This document shows positions 1 to 8,705 of a stretch of DNA of 64,000 nt, piece by piece. Numbering within the stretch: the first letter of the stretch is position 1; each line of letters starts with the position of its first letter. The translations under genes and the position numbers were made by a program. Source of the stretch: Bacillus sp. V5-8f (GTDB taxonomy: Bacteria; Bacillota; Bacilli; Bacillales; DSM-1321); NCBI RefSeq assembly GCF_002863565.1, contig NZ_PGUW01000002.1, positions 186,001-250,000 of the forward strand. The letters run 5' to 3'. The notes beneath the pieces were generated by a model. It saw only the letters and a list, made by a program, of their open reading frames with translations. It was not told the origin of the DNA and searched no databases.

Positions 1-1
1 C

Positions 2-430
2 TGGTTCATTACAGCAGCACATTCGATTATTTTTTCAATATACTCAATAAATTCTCTTGCGGTAGCCGTTGTTGAACAATTTAGCCGTAAACTTGCGACC
101 ACCAAAAAAGTTTATCTATTTTCAATGATAGCAGGGGCAATGTCTGTTGCATTTGCCAATACGTTAATGGGGCACTCCTTGCAAATCATTTTTATATATT
201 TACTTTTTTCTGCTTCTATGTCCATTCCTTCGATGGCACTCCTATTAAGAAAAGGAATTTTGCCTTCTTGGATCCCAATTGTGATGCTGTCTACACCAAC
301 AGGAACAGTTGCTTTTTATTGTTTTTATGATTCATTTGCCCTTTCTTTATATATTGGATTGATCTCGTCAATTTTCCTTGGGCTCGTCATTTATTATTTC
401 GATTTTTCTGAAAAAGATAAAATGATATAA
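2..430 (+). CDS. C-terminal part of a membrane transporter, possibly sodium:solute symporter family (cut by window start)
   Basis: The frame is open from the first bases of the window to a TAA at 428-430, so the start lies outside. The visible 142 residues hold about four hydrophobic segments separated by short polar loops, ending in a cytoplasmic-looking acidic/basic tail (DFSEKDK). The order of helices and the S-I-N-S-L-A-V stretch recall the C-terminal half of sodium:solute symporters, but no diagnostic motif is visible and other secondary carriers would fit. An ATG at 125 exists but lies inside the continuous frame without a convincing ribosome binding site, so I treat it as internal. The next gene is a formamidase on the same strand after a 77-bp gap. 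The substrate is unknown. Confidence 0.45.
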   Translation, partial: WFITAAHSIIFSIYSINSLAVAVVEQFSRKLATTKKVYLFSMIAGAMSVAFANTLMGHSLQIIFIYLLFSASMSIPSMALLLRKGILPSWIPIVMLSTPTGTVAFYCFYDSFALSLYIGLISSIFLGLVIYYFDFSEKDKMI

Positions 431-507
431 AAAGTGCACAAGATTTTATAAAATCCCTTTCGTTTTATTCTTTATAATCTAAAGAAAAATGGAAGGGTGT
501 TTTTATT

Positions 508-1413
508 ATGGCTAAGGTATTGGAGAAGAGTTCCTATATTTATGAAATGAGCGCTAAACATAAACCTGTCTTACATGCTTCAGCCGGCGACACGGTTGAA
601 ATCGAGACCTACGACTGTTTTTTGAATCAAATCCAATCAGAAGAAACTTCTTATCAAAGTATTGATTGGACACAAATAAATCCGGCTACCGGTCCAATTT
701 ACATAAACGGCGCTGAGGAGGGAGACATTCTTGTTGTGAAAATCAACAAGATTGAACTGGAAGATAGAGGTGTCATGGCAACAGGTCCTGACCTCGGTGT
801 AATGGGTCATCGGATTGATAAGTTCTCTCTTAAGATGATACAGATTGAAGGTAATGATGCAGTGTTTAATGAACAAATCCGTTTGCCATTAAATCCAATG
901 ATCGGGGTTATCGGTGTGGCACCAAAGGAAGGGGCGGTATCATGTGGCACTCCCGGAGATCATGGAGGAAATATGGATACCAAACTCATAGGTGAAGGTG
1001 CAACTTTATACTTTCCTGTGTTTCACAGTGGAGCTCTTTTTTCTTTGGGTGATGTTCACGCAGCTATGGGTGACGGTGAAGTTTGTGTATCAGGTATTGA
1101 AATCCCCGCAAAAGTTACGGTTACTCTAGATGTCATAAAAGGCGGAAACCTAAATGTTCCTGTTGTGGAAACGAGTGATAGCATGGCGTTCTTAGTTTCT
1201 AAACAAACACTTGATGAATCAGCGGAAAAAGCTGTTGAGGAAATGGTTGATTACTTACTTGAGCGGACAGATCTTACCATCGAGGACGCAACTATGCTTC
1301 TAAGTGCCGCTGGCCAGGTGCAGGTCAGCCAGATTGTAGACCCATTAAAAACAGCCCGTTGCCTAGTATCAAAAGAATTGCTCAACAAACTGGGAATAAC
1401 TAAAGTTTTTTAA
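508..1413 (+). CDS. Acetamidase/formamidase family protein
   Basis: A 301-residue protein of the FmdA/AmdA family, which hydrolyses short-chain amides to a carboxylic acid and ammonia in the cytoplasm. The family signature stretch is visible: G-P-I-Y-I-N-G-A-E-x-G-D near residue 65, M-I-G-V-I-G-V-A-P near residue 130, and the C-G-T-P-G-D-H-G-G-N-M-D-T metal/active-site block near residue 147, followed by L-x-x-G-D-V-H-A-A-M-G-D-G-E near residue 180. The length is typical of the bacterial short form. ATG 508 follows an AAGGGTG ribosome site. It lies 14 bp upstream of an APC permease and is probably co-transcribed with it. The permease may bring in an amide or amine. The product (formate, acetate or other) cannot be decided. 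If formate, it would feed the formate dehydrogenase genes around 15-18 kb, which is inference. Confidence 0.9.
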   Translation: MAKVLEKSSYIYEMSAKHKPVLHASAGDTVEIETYDCFLNQIQSEETSYQSIDWTQINPATGPIYINGAEEGDILVVKINKIELEDRGVMATGPDLGVMGHRIDKFSLKMIQIEGNDAVFNEQIRLPLNPMIGVIGVAPKEGAVSCGTPGDHGGNMDTKLIGEGATLYFPVFHSGALFSLGDVHAAMGDGEVCVSGIEIPAKVTVTLDVIKGGNLNVPVVETSDSMAFLVSKQTLDESAEKAVEEMVDYLLERTDLTIEDATMLLSAAGQVQVSQIVDPLKTARCLVSKELLNKLGITKVF

Positions 1414-1427
1414 GGAGAGATGAATGA

Positions 1428-2789
1428 GTGGAAGTTCATAAACAAAAATCAAATGGCGGACCTACTGCCAAGCCGGCTTTGAAGAGGTCTCTGACCTTTT
1501 GGGATTTGCTTATATACGGAATGGTCTTTATGGTACCGATTGCTCCATTTGGCATCTATGGAGTAGTTGCCCAAGGCTCGAATGGGATGGTTTCGCTTGC
1601 CTATCTCATTGGAATGGTTGGTATGATTTTTACCGCATTCAGCTATGCTAGAATGTCTGAGGCATTTCCTATTGCAGGCTCGGTATATTCATATGCTCAG
1701 CGGGGAATCAATGATTCTGTCGGTTTCATTGCCGGCTGGCTTATTTTATTAGATTATGTCTTCATCCCGGCATTGTTATACTTAGTGAGTGCTGCTGCAC
1801 TTGGCGATATGCTACCAGGTGTGCCGAGTTATTTGTGGATTGTTATATTCATAGCCATTAATACTGTCATTAATATTCTAGGAATCGAGTTTACAGCCCG
1901 TGCGAATAAGATTATTGTCATTGCTGAATTGATTATACTTGGTATTTTCCTTGCGGTGGGCATAACTGCTATCATACATGGGGTTAATGGTGCGGAATTT
2001 ACCATGGATCCAGTTTATAATGACAGAGAATTTAACATGAATGTTGTGATGGGGGCGGTATCCATTGCTGTACTTAGCTTCCTAGGTTTCGATGGAATAT
2101 CTACTCTTGCAGAGGAAACGAAGGATGGAACAAAATCAATAGGAAAGGCATGTGTATATGCTTTATTAACAGTCGGTGCATTGTTCATCATCCAAACGTG
2201 GGTCGCTGCGTTAATCTGGCCAGACTATAAAGCTTTTGAGAATCCTGATGTTGCTTTTTACCAAATTGCTGAAATTGCCGGCGGACCTTGGTTAAAGACA
2301 CTTACAATTGTCGCAACAGCCCTGTCCTGGGGAATTGCAAACGCACTTGTAGCACAGGCAGCGATTTCCCGTATTCTGTTCAGCATGGCGCGCGATCGAA
2401 AGCTTCCTGTCATCTTGGCCAAGATTCATCCAAAATTTAACACGCCGTACATCAGTACTCTTTTGATAGCAGTGATTTCCCTAGGAGTTACCGGATTCTT
2501 TGCTTCTCATCTAGATAAATTGGCATCCGTTGTTAATTTTGGGGCGTTGTCATCATTTTTATTTCTGCACATTTCCGTAGTGAGCTACTATATCGGGAAA
2601 AAAGGGAGCAAGGACTATTTCCGTCACTTACTTTTGCCCGCAATCGGTTTCGCTGTCATCGGTTATGTATGGTTAAACCTTGATGAACTATCAAAGCAGC
2701 TTGGTTTCACATGGCTTGGGATTGGAATTGTTTACCTGATAGTACTTAAATTAATGAAAAAAGATACTAGTCTAGAGCTTGATGCATAA
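1428..2789 (+). CDS. APC-superfamily amino acid/amine permease
   Basis: A 453-residue integral membrane protein with about 12 hydrophobic segments, beginning with the APC-type first helix (F-W-D-L-L-I-Y-G-M-V-F-M near residue 25) and the A-Y-x-x-L-I-G-M-V region. It has the conserved S-F-L-G-F-D-G-I-S-T-L-A-E-E-T block near residue 215 found in the APC family (Pfam AA_permease_2). Close families transport putrescine or amino acids, but substrate choice is not visible. The start is a GTG at 1428 preceded by TAAGGAGAG. It lies 14 bp after the amidase and ends before a strong terminator, so the two genes form a short operon, probably for uptake and hydrolysis of a nitrogen compound. Confidence 0.87.
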   Translation: MEVHKQKSNGGPTAKPALKRSLTFWDLLIYGMVFMVPIAPFGIYGVVAQGSNGMVSLAYLIGMVGMIFTAFSYARMSEAFPIAGSVYSYAQRGINDSVGFIAGWLILLDYVFIPALLYLVSAAALGDMLPGVPSYLWIVIFIAINTVINILGIEFTARANKIIVIAELIILGIFLAVGITAIIHGVNGAEFTMDPVYNDREFNMNVVMGAVSIAVLSFLGFDGISTLAEETKDGTKSIGKACVYALLTVGALFIIQTWVAALIWPDYKAFENPDVAFYQIAEIAGGPWLKTLTIVATALSWGIANALVAQAAISRILFSMARDRKLPVILAKIHPKFNTPYISTLLIAVISLGVTGFFASHLDKLASVVNFGALSSFLFLHISVVSYYIGKKGSKDYFRHLLLPAIGFAVIGYVWLNLDELSKQLGFTWLGIGIVYLIVLKLMKKDTSLELDA

Positions 2790-2807
2790 TCAGATTCTAT
2801 TTATTCA

Positions 2808-2838
2808 AAAACCCGGTTTGTGTCCCAACCGGGTTTTT
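2808..2838 (+). terminator. Rho-independent terminator after the amidase-permease pair
   Basis: A perfect inverted repeat, AAACCCGGTT then AACCGGGTTT with a short loop TGTGTCCC-like, runs into TTTTT. It lies 19 bp after the permease stop and isolates this pair from the gln operon. Confidence 0.9.
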
Positions 2839-2935
2839 CTATGTTCTCTGTTATAAATTTCAAAAGCATAATAGATAATTAAGACATACTTCTGGATTAC
2901 ATTTATATAAATGGTAACGATATACTTGGCATGAT

Positions 2936-2965
2936 TTGACTTTATTGAACATATCAGAATATAAT
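2936..2965 (+). promoter_or_regulatory. Sigma-A promoter of glnQHMP
   Basis: TTGACT at 2936 and a perfect TATAAT at 2960 are separated by 18 bp, about 100 bp upstream of glnQ. No TnrA or CodY box could be recognised with confidence in the leader. Confidence 0.65.
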
Positions 2966-3063
2966 TCTATTATAATAACCGTGTTCAGAATTTTCATACT
3001 ATCAATATTAATCTGAACGCTAGTATTTATACATACAAGTATTGTAAAAGGGAGGTTGAAAAT

Positions 3064-3792
3064 TTGATCGAATTCAAGGGGGTTAATAAGTATTACGGTG
3101 ATTTTCATGTATTGAAAGATATTAATCTAACAATTAACAAGGGAGAAGTTGTTGTTGTGATAGGGCCTTCTGGTTCAGGCAAAAGTACAATGCTCCGTTG
3201 TATTAATCACCTTGAAACCATTTCCAACGGGGAATTAACCGTCAATAATATCTCAGTCGCTGATAAAAAAACGAATATCAATAAGCTTAGACGTAACATT
3301 GGTATGGTGTTTCAGCATTTTTACCTTTATCCTCATAAATCCGTGCTTCAAAATATTACTCTTGCCCCCATCAAGGTGCTGGGAAAATCAGAGAAAGAAG
3401 CAAAGGAAACAGCATTACAATATCTTAAGAAGGTCGGCATAGCCGAAAAGGCCGATGCCTATCCATCCCAACTATCGGGAGGACAACAGCAGCGAGTTGC
3501 CATTGCACGCGGACTTGCGATGAACCCCGAAGTTATGCTGTTTGATGAGCCTACATCTGCACTCGATCCCGAAATGATTGGAGAAGTGCTTGATGTTATG
3601 AAGGCCTTGGCGAAAGAAGGTATGACGATGGTAGTCGTAACCCATGAAATGGGATTTGCCAAGGAAGTAGCGGACCGAATTGTTTTCATGGATGAGGGCC
3701 GCATCCTCGAGGAGGCAACACCGGCTGAATTTTTCGCAACCCCTCGTGAAGAGCGGGCCAAGCTATTTCTCAGCCGTATTTTAAATCACTAA
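3064..3792 (+). CDS. glnQ: Glutamine-type amino acid ABC transporter, ATP-binding protein GlnQ
   Basis: The 242-residue ATPase of a polar amino acid importer. Walker [10 protein letters not shown] lies near residue 34, the Q-loop F-Q-H-F-Y-L-Y-P-H near residue 83, the signature L-S-G-G-Q-Q-Q-R near residue 138, Walker B M-L-F-D-E-P-T near residue 158 and the switch histidine T-H-E-M-G-F-A near residue 197. The start is a TTG at 3064 with GGGAGGTTG seven to eight bases upstream. Gene order ATPase, binding protein, two permeases matches Bacillus subtilis glnQHMP, and the GlnQ sequence is very close to that protein from memory. The ATPase energises uptake through the GlnM/GlnP-type membrane pair. 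Glutamine is the likely substrate, but glutamate or aspartate cannot be excluded. Confidence 0.93.
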   Translation: MIEFKGVNKYYGDFHVLKDINLTINKGEVVVVIGPSGSGKSTMLRCINHLETISNGELTVNNISVADKKTNINKLRRNIGMVFQHFYLYPHKSVLQNITLAPIKVLGKSEKEAKETALQYLKKVGIAEKADAYPSQLSGGQQQRVAIARGLAMNPEVMLFDEPTSALDPEMIGEVLDVMKALAKEGMTMVVVTHEMGFAKEVADRIVFMDEGRILEEATPAEFFATPREERAKLFLSRILNH

Positions 3793-3807
3793 TAAAAAGG
3801 GGAGGAA

Positions 3808-4635
3808 ATGAAGTTGAAGAAAAAAAACTTGTTTAAACTGGTACTTGTTTCAATGATGGCTGTATTGATCCTAGCTGCATGCGGAAGTAATGAAAAACAA
3901 ACGAGCGGAAGCGGCAGTGAAGAAAAAAGCACGAATGCCCTGGAGCAAATTAAAGAGCGTGACAAATTTGTCATCGGCGTCAAACACGATACGCGTCTTT
4001 TTGGGTTAAAAAATCCAAGCACGGGTGAAGTAGAGGGCTTTGATATTGATATTGCCAAGCAGCTTGCCAAGGAAATTCTAGGTGATGAAAACAAAGTAGA
4101 ATTTAAAGAGGTTACATCAAAAACCAGGATTCCGCTCCTTAATAACGGAGATATTGATGCAATCGTGGCTACTATGACAATTACAGAGGAACGCAAAAAA
4201 GAAGTTGACTTTACCGATGTATATTTTGAAGCAGGCCAATCCCTTCTTGTAAAAAAGGGTAGCAGAATCAAGGGTATTGCAGATTTGAAAAAAGGCACAA
4301 AAGTCCTTGCTGTTAAAGGCTCAACTTCTGCTATCAATATTCGTGAAAAGGCACCTGAGGCACAAGTATTAGAATTTGAAAACTATGCAGAGGCTTTTAC
4401 CGCTTTAAAATCCAAGCAGGGTGACGCATTAACTACTGATGACGCAATTCTTTACGGTATGGCTGACGAAGATCCGTCCTATGAATTGGTAGGCGGCACT
4501 TTCACGGAAGAACCGTATGGTATTGCTGTTAAAAAAGGAAATACAGAACTTGTTGATGCCCTTAACGATGCACTTAAGAAGCTAAGGGATTCAGGAAAGT
4601 ACGATGAAATTCACGACAAGTGGATCAAGGAATAA
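3808..4635 (+). CDS. glnH: Amino acid ABC transporter substrate-binding lipoprotein GlnH
   Basis: A 275-residue extracytoplasmic binding protein. A lipoprotein signal peptide is clear: K-L-K-K-K-N, a hydrophobic stretch, then the lipobox L-A-A-C with the lipidated cysteine at residue 25, followed by a Ser/Gly/Glu-rich linker. The mature part is a family 3 (SBP_bac_3) fold: F-V-I-G-V-K-H-D-T-R-L-F-G near residue 50, G-F-D-I-D-I-A-K near residue 73, and V-D-F-T-D-V-Y near residue 132. Such proteins capture polar amino acids and dock on the permeases encoded downstream. ATG 3808 follows AAAGGGGAGG. It lies 15 bp after glnQ. The hairpin behind it probably raises its transcript level over the permeases. 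Confidence 0.92.
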   Translation: MKLKKKNLFKLVLVSMMAVLILAACGSNEKQTSGSGSEEKSTNALEQIKERDKFVIGVKHDTRLFGLKNPSTGEVEGFDIDIAKQLAKEILGDENKVEFKEVTSKTRIPLLNNGDIDAIVATMTITEERKKEVDFTDVYFEAGQSLLVKKGSRIKGIADLKKGTKVLAVKGSTSAINIREKAPEAQVLEFENYAEAFTALKSKQGDALTTDDAILYGMADEDPSYELVGGTFTEEPYGIAVKKGNTELVDALNDALKKLRDSGKYDEIHDKWIKE

Positions 4636-4643
4636 TATCTTCT

Positions 4644-4680
4644 TAATCAGGATGGGCGATCATTTTGCTCATCCTGATTA
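4644..4680 (+). promoter_or_regulatory. Intercistronic stem-loop between glnH and glnM
   Basis: A 14-base-pair stem, TAATCAGGATGGGC with GCTCATCCTGATTA (one G-U/mismatch), encloses a nine-base loop and is not followed by a T-run. Such a hairpin is better read as an mRNA stabiliser or partial terminator that lets the binding protein outnumber the permeases than as a full stop. Confidence 0.7.
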
Positions 4681-4698
4681 ATTAGGAGGAGGAACGAT

Positions 4699-5337
4699 GT
4701 GCTCGATTTTACAATCTTGACTGAAAACTTTGATATTTATCTTGAGGGCTATCAGACTACCATTATCGCAAGTCTTATCGCACTTATAGCAAGCTTTGTT
4801 CTTGGAACGCTAATCGCCGTCTTTAGAATCGCTCCTTTTAAGCCTCTAAACTGGCTTGGAACGGTTTATGTTGAATTCATTCGCAACATTCCTTTACTTG
4901 TTATCGTTTTTTTCTTTTTCTTTGGCCTTAGATTTAGCGGCCCTGTGGCTGGAGCATTGGGGTTAACGATTTATACGGCTGCTTTCATTGCCGAAGCAAT
5001 CCGGGCTGGAATCCTTTCTGTCCCCAAAGGCCAAATGGAAGCGGCTCGTTCTTCGGGGCTAAACTACGGACAAACCATGCGGCTTATCATTCTTCCGCAG
5101 GCAATCAAAATCGTCATCCCGCCACTAGGAAACCAATTTATTAATCTTGTAAAAAACTCCTCAATATTGGGTGTTGTTGCAGGGTTGGATTTAATGTATC
5201 ATGCTGACTTAATTTCATCCCGCACTTATGTAACATTTGATGTTTATATTTTTGTGGCACTATTTTATTTAAGCTTAACGATTCCATTAAGCCTTGGCGT
5301 TGGTTACATGGAAAAACGCCTAGCCAAAAACAATTGA
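4699..5337 (+). CDS. glnM: Amino acid ABC transporter permease GlnM-type
   Basis: A 212-residue inner-membrane permease of the His/Glu/Gln/Arg family with about five transmembrane segments. The cytoplasmic EAA loop that contacts the ATPase is visible near residue 110 (G-Q-M-E-A-A-R-S-S-G-L-N-Y). The proline-rich F-I-R-N-I-P-L-L stretch near residue 60 is typical of this family. The start is GTG 4699 after TTAGGAGGAGG. Thirteen bases separate it from the next permease, and the two should form the heterodimeric channel used by GlnQ and GlnH. Confidence 0.9.
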   Translation: MLDFTILTENFDIYLEGYQTTIIASLIALIASFVLGTLIAVFRIAPFKPLNWLGTVYVEFIRNIPLLVIVFFFFFGLRFSGPVAGALGLTIYTAAFIAEAIRAGILSVPKGQMEAARSSGLNYGQTMRLIILPQAIKIVIPPLGNQFINLVKNSSILGVVAGLDLMYHADLISSRTYVTFDVYIFVALFYLSLTIPLSLGVGYMEKRLAKNN

Positions 5338-5350
5338 GGGAGGTGTCGAG

Positions 5351-6001
5351 ATGGATTTCGCTGGAGCGCTTTCACCAGACCATCTTAGTTTTTTGCTGGA
5401 GGGTTTCTGGGTCACTATAAAGGTTGCTTTCATTTCCATAATCTTAAGCTTCCTTATCGGCGGGATTGTAGGCATCCTACGCTATGCATCCATTCCGGTC
5501 GTATCACAGGTGCTGGCGGTATTGGTTGAAACAATTCGGAACCTGCCATTGTTATTGATCATCTTCTTTACATATTTCGCATTGCCCGAAGTAGGAATTA
5601 AACTCGATATTATTTATGCGGCTATCGCTGCCTTGACCATATTTGAATCAGCGATGCTTTCGGAAATTATCCGCAGCGGCTTAAAGTCGATCGAAAAAGG
5701 ACAGATAGAGGCAGCCCGTTCATCAGGGCTTACCTATGTTCAAACTTTGTACCATATCATTCTACCGCAGGCATTAAAAAGAATGGTACCTCCAATTGTA
5801 AGCCAGTTCATTTCACTATTAAAGGACACATCGCTGGCTGTCATTATTGCCCTGCCGGATTTAATGCACAATGCACAAATCGTATATGCGCAAAAGGACG
5901 TGTACATCATTCCGATCATTGTCACCGTAGCGCTAATGTACTTTATAGTAAATTATGGCTTATCCTTAATAGCCCGTAGATTGGAAATTAAACAAGCATA
6001 G
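5351..6001 (+). CDS. glnP: Amino acid ABC transporter permease GlnP-type
   Basis: A 216-residue second permease of the importer, similar in layout to the preceding one. It has about five membrane segments, the T-I-R-N-L-P-L-L-L motif near residue 60, and the EAA loop G-Q-I-E-A-A-R-S-S-G-L near residue 116. ATG 5351 follows GAGGGAGGTG. It is the last gene of the operon and ends four bases before a terminator hairpin. Paired permeases of different sequence are the rule for gln-type systems in Bacillus. Confidence 0.9.
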   Translation: MDFAGALSPDHLSFLLEGFWVTIKVAFISIILSFLIGGIVGILRYASIPVVSQVLAVLVETIRNLPLLLIIFFTYFALPEVGIKLDIIYAAIAALTIFESAMLSEIIRSGLKSIEKGQIEAARSSGLTYVQTLYHIILPQALKRMVPPIVSQFISLLKDTSLAVIIALPDLMHNAQIVYAQKDVYIIPIIVTVALMYFIVNYGLSLIARRLEIKQA

Positions 6002-6004
6002 AAG

Positions 6005-6030
6005 GAGGCTGATCCGAGTCAGCCTCTTTT
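6005..6030. terminator. Terminator between glnP and the convergent cotSA
   Basis: The inverted repeat GAGGCTGA / TCAGCCTC with a six-base loop is followed by TTTTC on the plus strand. It closes the gln operon and sits 10 bp before the stop of the minus-strand glycosyltransferase gene. Confidence 0.8.
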
Positions 6031-6039
6031 CATGCTTTC

Positions 6040-7608
6040 TTACTTGCGCAATTTTCTTCTTGATTCCCGGAATGTCTCAGCCATTGTGGCGGTCTCAGGG
6101 AAGGAACTCATGAGTGAATTACGGATTGATTGCCTAAGCATATCTCTTAGTGATTCTCTGAATCTATCCTTTTGCGAAACAGGATCAGAACCCTTGAGCA
6201 ATCGTCCTTCGGATTTGCTAATTGAAATAGTATTTTCGACCACTGGATCAACTGTTAAATCAACCGCTCTGGTGACTGAATCAGTATTTTGTTTTTCATT
6301 TTGAACACGTGATTTTTTATTTTCTTGTTTTTTCTTCTTGTTAGTAACTGTCTTAGGGTTTAGTTCATCATTTACGATAACTGCAGTCTCTGGGATAGAA
6401 TCCTCAATATTTAAATCTTCAACAGTTTCAAGAGCTTCTTCGTCAGACAAGGCTTCGGTCGACCAATTCATCGCAGCCTTCCAAACTTCCAGTATATCAG
6501 TTGCTACCCTTTCCCAATTATATTCTTTTATTGCAAGCTGCCTTCCTTTTTCTCCCATTTGCTTCATCAATGGCTTATTTGACAGGATTGTTGAGATCTT
6601 TTCAGTGAAGGCGGCAGGATCCTCAGCATTCTCAACTACTAGTCCGTTTTCACCTGGTTGGATGACTTCGGGATTTCCGCCCCTTGCTGTGGTTATAATC
6701 GGTAGCCCGGCAGCCATGGCTTCGTAATGCACACGTGCCAGTGGTTCTTGCCATATGGAAGTACAAACGAATATATCTGCGGCCGCAAACCAATTTTGGA
6801 TTTGATCAGGTGACACAAACCCTGTTGCGACAACCGGAACTGGCAATTTTTTCGACAATGCCCGAACATAGGCAATGAAATCAGTTGTATCCTCCTGGCT
6901 GAACCACTTGCTTCCTACAATCACGAGGGCAAGGTCCTTGAATTTGTTTGAGAGTTCTGGCAAGGCCCTGACTAGTTTATCTACACCTTTATTAGGCGAT
7001 AGCCTGCCTGCAAATAAAATCACAGTCTTATTTTCCAAACCATGATCTTTTCGAAGCTGGCTGCGAATGCTTTGCATTTTTGGGTGGCTTCCCGGCAAAA
7101 ATCTGTTATGGTCTACCCCTGAATAGATGGTACGGATTTTGGAAGACGCCTGGGGATACAATTCCCGAATCACATTGCCAATATAATCACTGACCGTTAC
7201 AATTCCGGCAATTTCATTCAGTGCCTCATTCGCTTCTTCAGGATCAATTTTCTCCCTTTTAAACATGTCATTATGCATGCTGAGGGTTATCTTTGAGTGG
7301 GGTGCTGCTTTCCTGATGGGCAGAACGAGCCGAGGGCGGTTAAAAATGTGGATAAGGTCAAATTCGTTGGATTCAACATATCTCACAACAGCCTCCCGGT
7401 ATACTTCAAAGATTTGTCCTGGTACACGAACATAGTGGACACCACTTATGGTTTCCTTGTCAGGGAGGGAAGGATCAGTAATGCCTAACACCGTGATATC
7501 ATAATGTTTGCTTAAATAGGGGAGGGCTCCTGAAATATAAGTTTGAATGGCCCCACCCAGTACCGCTGGAACTGGAAGCTTTTCTGTACAAATCATCAGT
7601 ATTTTCAT
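6040..7608 (-). CDS. cotSA: Spore coat glycosyltransferase CotSA-like with long charged C-terminal extension
   Basis: A GT4/GT-B glycosyltransferase. The N-terminal K-I-L-M-I-C-T-E-K-L-P-V-P region and the donor-binding C-terminal block E-P-L-A-R-V-H-Y-E-A-M-A-A-G-L-P-I-I (EX7E type) are visible, preceded by F-A-G-R-L-S-P-N-K-G-V-D-K. I start at ATG 7608, which overlaps the cotS stop as ATGA and has AAGGGAG ten bases upstream. An upstream in-frame TTG at 7629 would put that ribosome site inside the gene. CotSA of B. subtilis is about 377 residues. This protein has 522, the extra being a charged low-complexity tail rich in Glu, Lys, Asn and Arg after about residue 385. In Bacillus the cotS-cotSA products are spore coat components. 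The acceptor is unknown. Confidence 0.85.
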   Translation of the reverse strand: MKILMICTEKLPVPAVLGGAIQTYISGALPYLSKHYDITVLGITDPSLPDKETISGVHYVRVPGQIFEVYREAVVRYVESNEFDLIHIFNRPRLVLPIRKAAPHSKITLSMHNDMFKREKIDPEEANEALNEIAGIVTVSDYIGNVIRELYPQASSKIRTIYSGVDHNRFLPGSHPKMQSIRSQLRKDHGLENKTVILFAGRLSPNKGVDKLVRALPELSNKFKDLALVIVGSKWFSQEDTTDFIAYVRALSKKLPVPVVATGFVSPDQIQNWFAAADIFVCTSIWQEPLARVHYEAMAAGLPIITTARGGNPEVIQPGENGLVVENAEDPAAFTEKISTILSNKPLMKQMGEKGRQLAIKEYNWERVATDILEVWKAAMNWSTEALSDEEALETVEDLNIEDSIPETAVIVNDELNPKTVTNKKKKQENKKSRVQNEKQNTDSVTRAVDLTVDPVVENTISISKSEGRLLKGSDPVSQKDRFRESLRDMLRQSIRNSLMSSFPETATMAETFRESRRKLRK

Positions 7609-8705
7609 TGTTGTTCCACTCCCTTCCAATCATTCTCGATTTCCTTAAGAACAGGCCACTTTGTTTGGTCAGTATTTACAATGGTTTGAATAAGCTGAGT
7701 AGTTTGCTCATTTAGAAATAATTCAGGTTCGTACACCGCTTCTTTTATATTTTTGTAAAATTCATTTGGGAGGGAAAACTCGATCATTAGAACCTCATAG
7801 AGTTGCGGGGTAATTGGATTTTCTTCATGGTAAGCTTTAATCATTTCACGTACCCATGTTACGTCCCAGTGAAATAAATCCGCCATAGTACCGGATATTA
7901 ATTTTCTTAAGTCACGGATTCCAAAGTCAAAGGCTACACCGTCTAGATCGATCACCCACATGCCGCCGGGGCCCATTTGACCGTTTGACCAGCCGTAATC
8001 CTGATGGACGAGGCCCCAGAATTGGTTACCCTGTTTGGCTAATTCAAAATAATTTGATTGATTGAGCCTCTCAATGCTTGTTCTTGCCTGTTCCTCAAAT
8101 TGATCCACGACATCTAGTATTGTCTGACAGGCAGGCATTTCCCGATAGGCATTTCCGATCGTCCGGATCCAATCCATTTTAATTAGCGTCTTTTCGAAGC
8201 TTTTCGGCCATTTATGGATTCTTGAAGCAACTTCTGCTCCGGCAGGCGGAACATAGCCTTTACTTAATCGATGGAATTCGCCCAGTGCGCGGCAGAGGTG
8301 TTTTGCGCCTTCTAAATCTTTTGTGACTGGTTCTAAAGGTTCAATCCATTCGGCTACAAACCACAATTTCCCTCCAGCTTCCACGTAATTCATGCTATCT
8401 TTTGTTTGAACGATCGCCGGGACTCTTGCAGACTTAGTTTCTACCAAGTACTCCTGGGCCCCTAAGCTAAACAAGCTTCTTGTCGGCCTGCGGTGGAGGA
8501 GTTTTAAGCTTTTCGGCCCTTTATTTGTCTCGATCTTCCAAATGGCTCCTCCTTTATCAGGCTTTGTAGTCACAACCTGGATGCTGGAAACCGACAGGTC
8601 ATAACTTTTAAGTACATCTTGTGCCATGGTTTCAATATAATCGGGCACATAAAACTCATGCGTTAGTTCGTCGACTTCCCAAGGTGTAATGATTGTGTTT
8701 TCCAC
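7605..8705 (-). CDS. cotS: CotS-family spore coat protein (kinase-like fold)
   Basis: A protein of about 366 residues of the CotS/aminoglycoside-phosphotransferase-like family. The kinase-type motif V-H-Q-D-Y-G-W-S-N (catalytic-loop HxDxxxxN) and M-W-V-I-D-L-D-G-V-A-F-D (metal-binding DxD-like) are present, so the active site may be intact. An ATG at 8738 is in frame, but AGGAGGGATAAG lies just before GTG 8705, which I choose as the start. It overlaps cotSA by four bases and is therefore translationally coupled. The family is deposited in the inner spore coat late in sporulation. A sigma-K-like promoter about 150 bp upstream (8867-8893) fits mother-cell expression. Confidence 0.85.
   Translation of the reverse strand: MENTIITPWEVDELTHEFYVPDYIETMAQDVLKSYDLSVSSIQVVTTKPDKGGAIWKIETNKGPKSLKLLHRRPTRSLFSLGAQEYLVETKSARVPAIVQTKDSMNYVEAGGKLWFVAEWIEPLEPVTKDLEGAKHLCRALGEFHRLSKGYVPPAGAEVASRIHKWPKSFEKTLIKMDWIRTIGNAYREMPACQTILDVVDQFEEQARTSIERLNQSNYFELAKQGNQFWGLVHQDYGWSNGQMGPGGMWVIDLDGVAFDFGIRDLRKLISGTMADLFHWDVTWVREMIKAYHEENPITPQLYEVLMIEFSLPNEFYKNIKEAVYEPELFLNEQTTQLIQTIVNTDQTKWPVLKEIENDWKGVEQQ

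Noticed and set aside
6005-6030. Riboswitch before the glycosyltransferase
   Set aside because: The hairpin is at the 3' end of both convergent genes and is a simple terminator.
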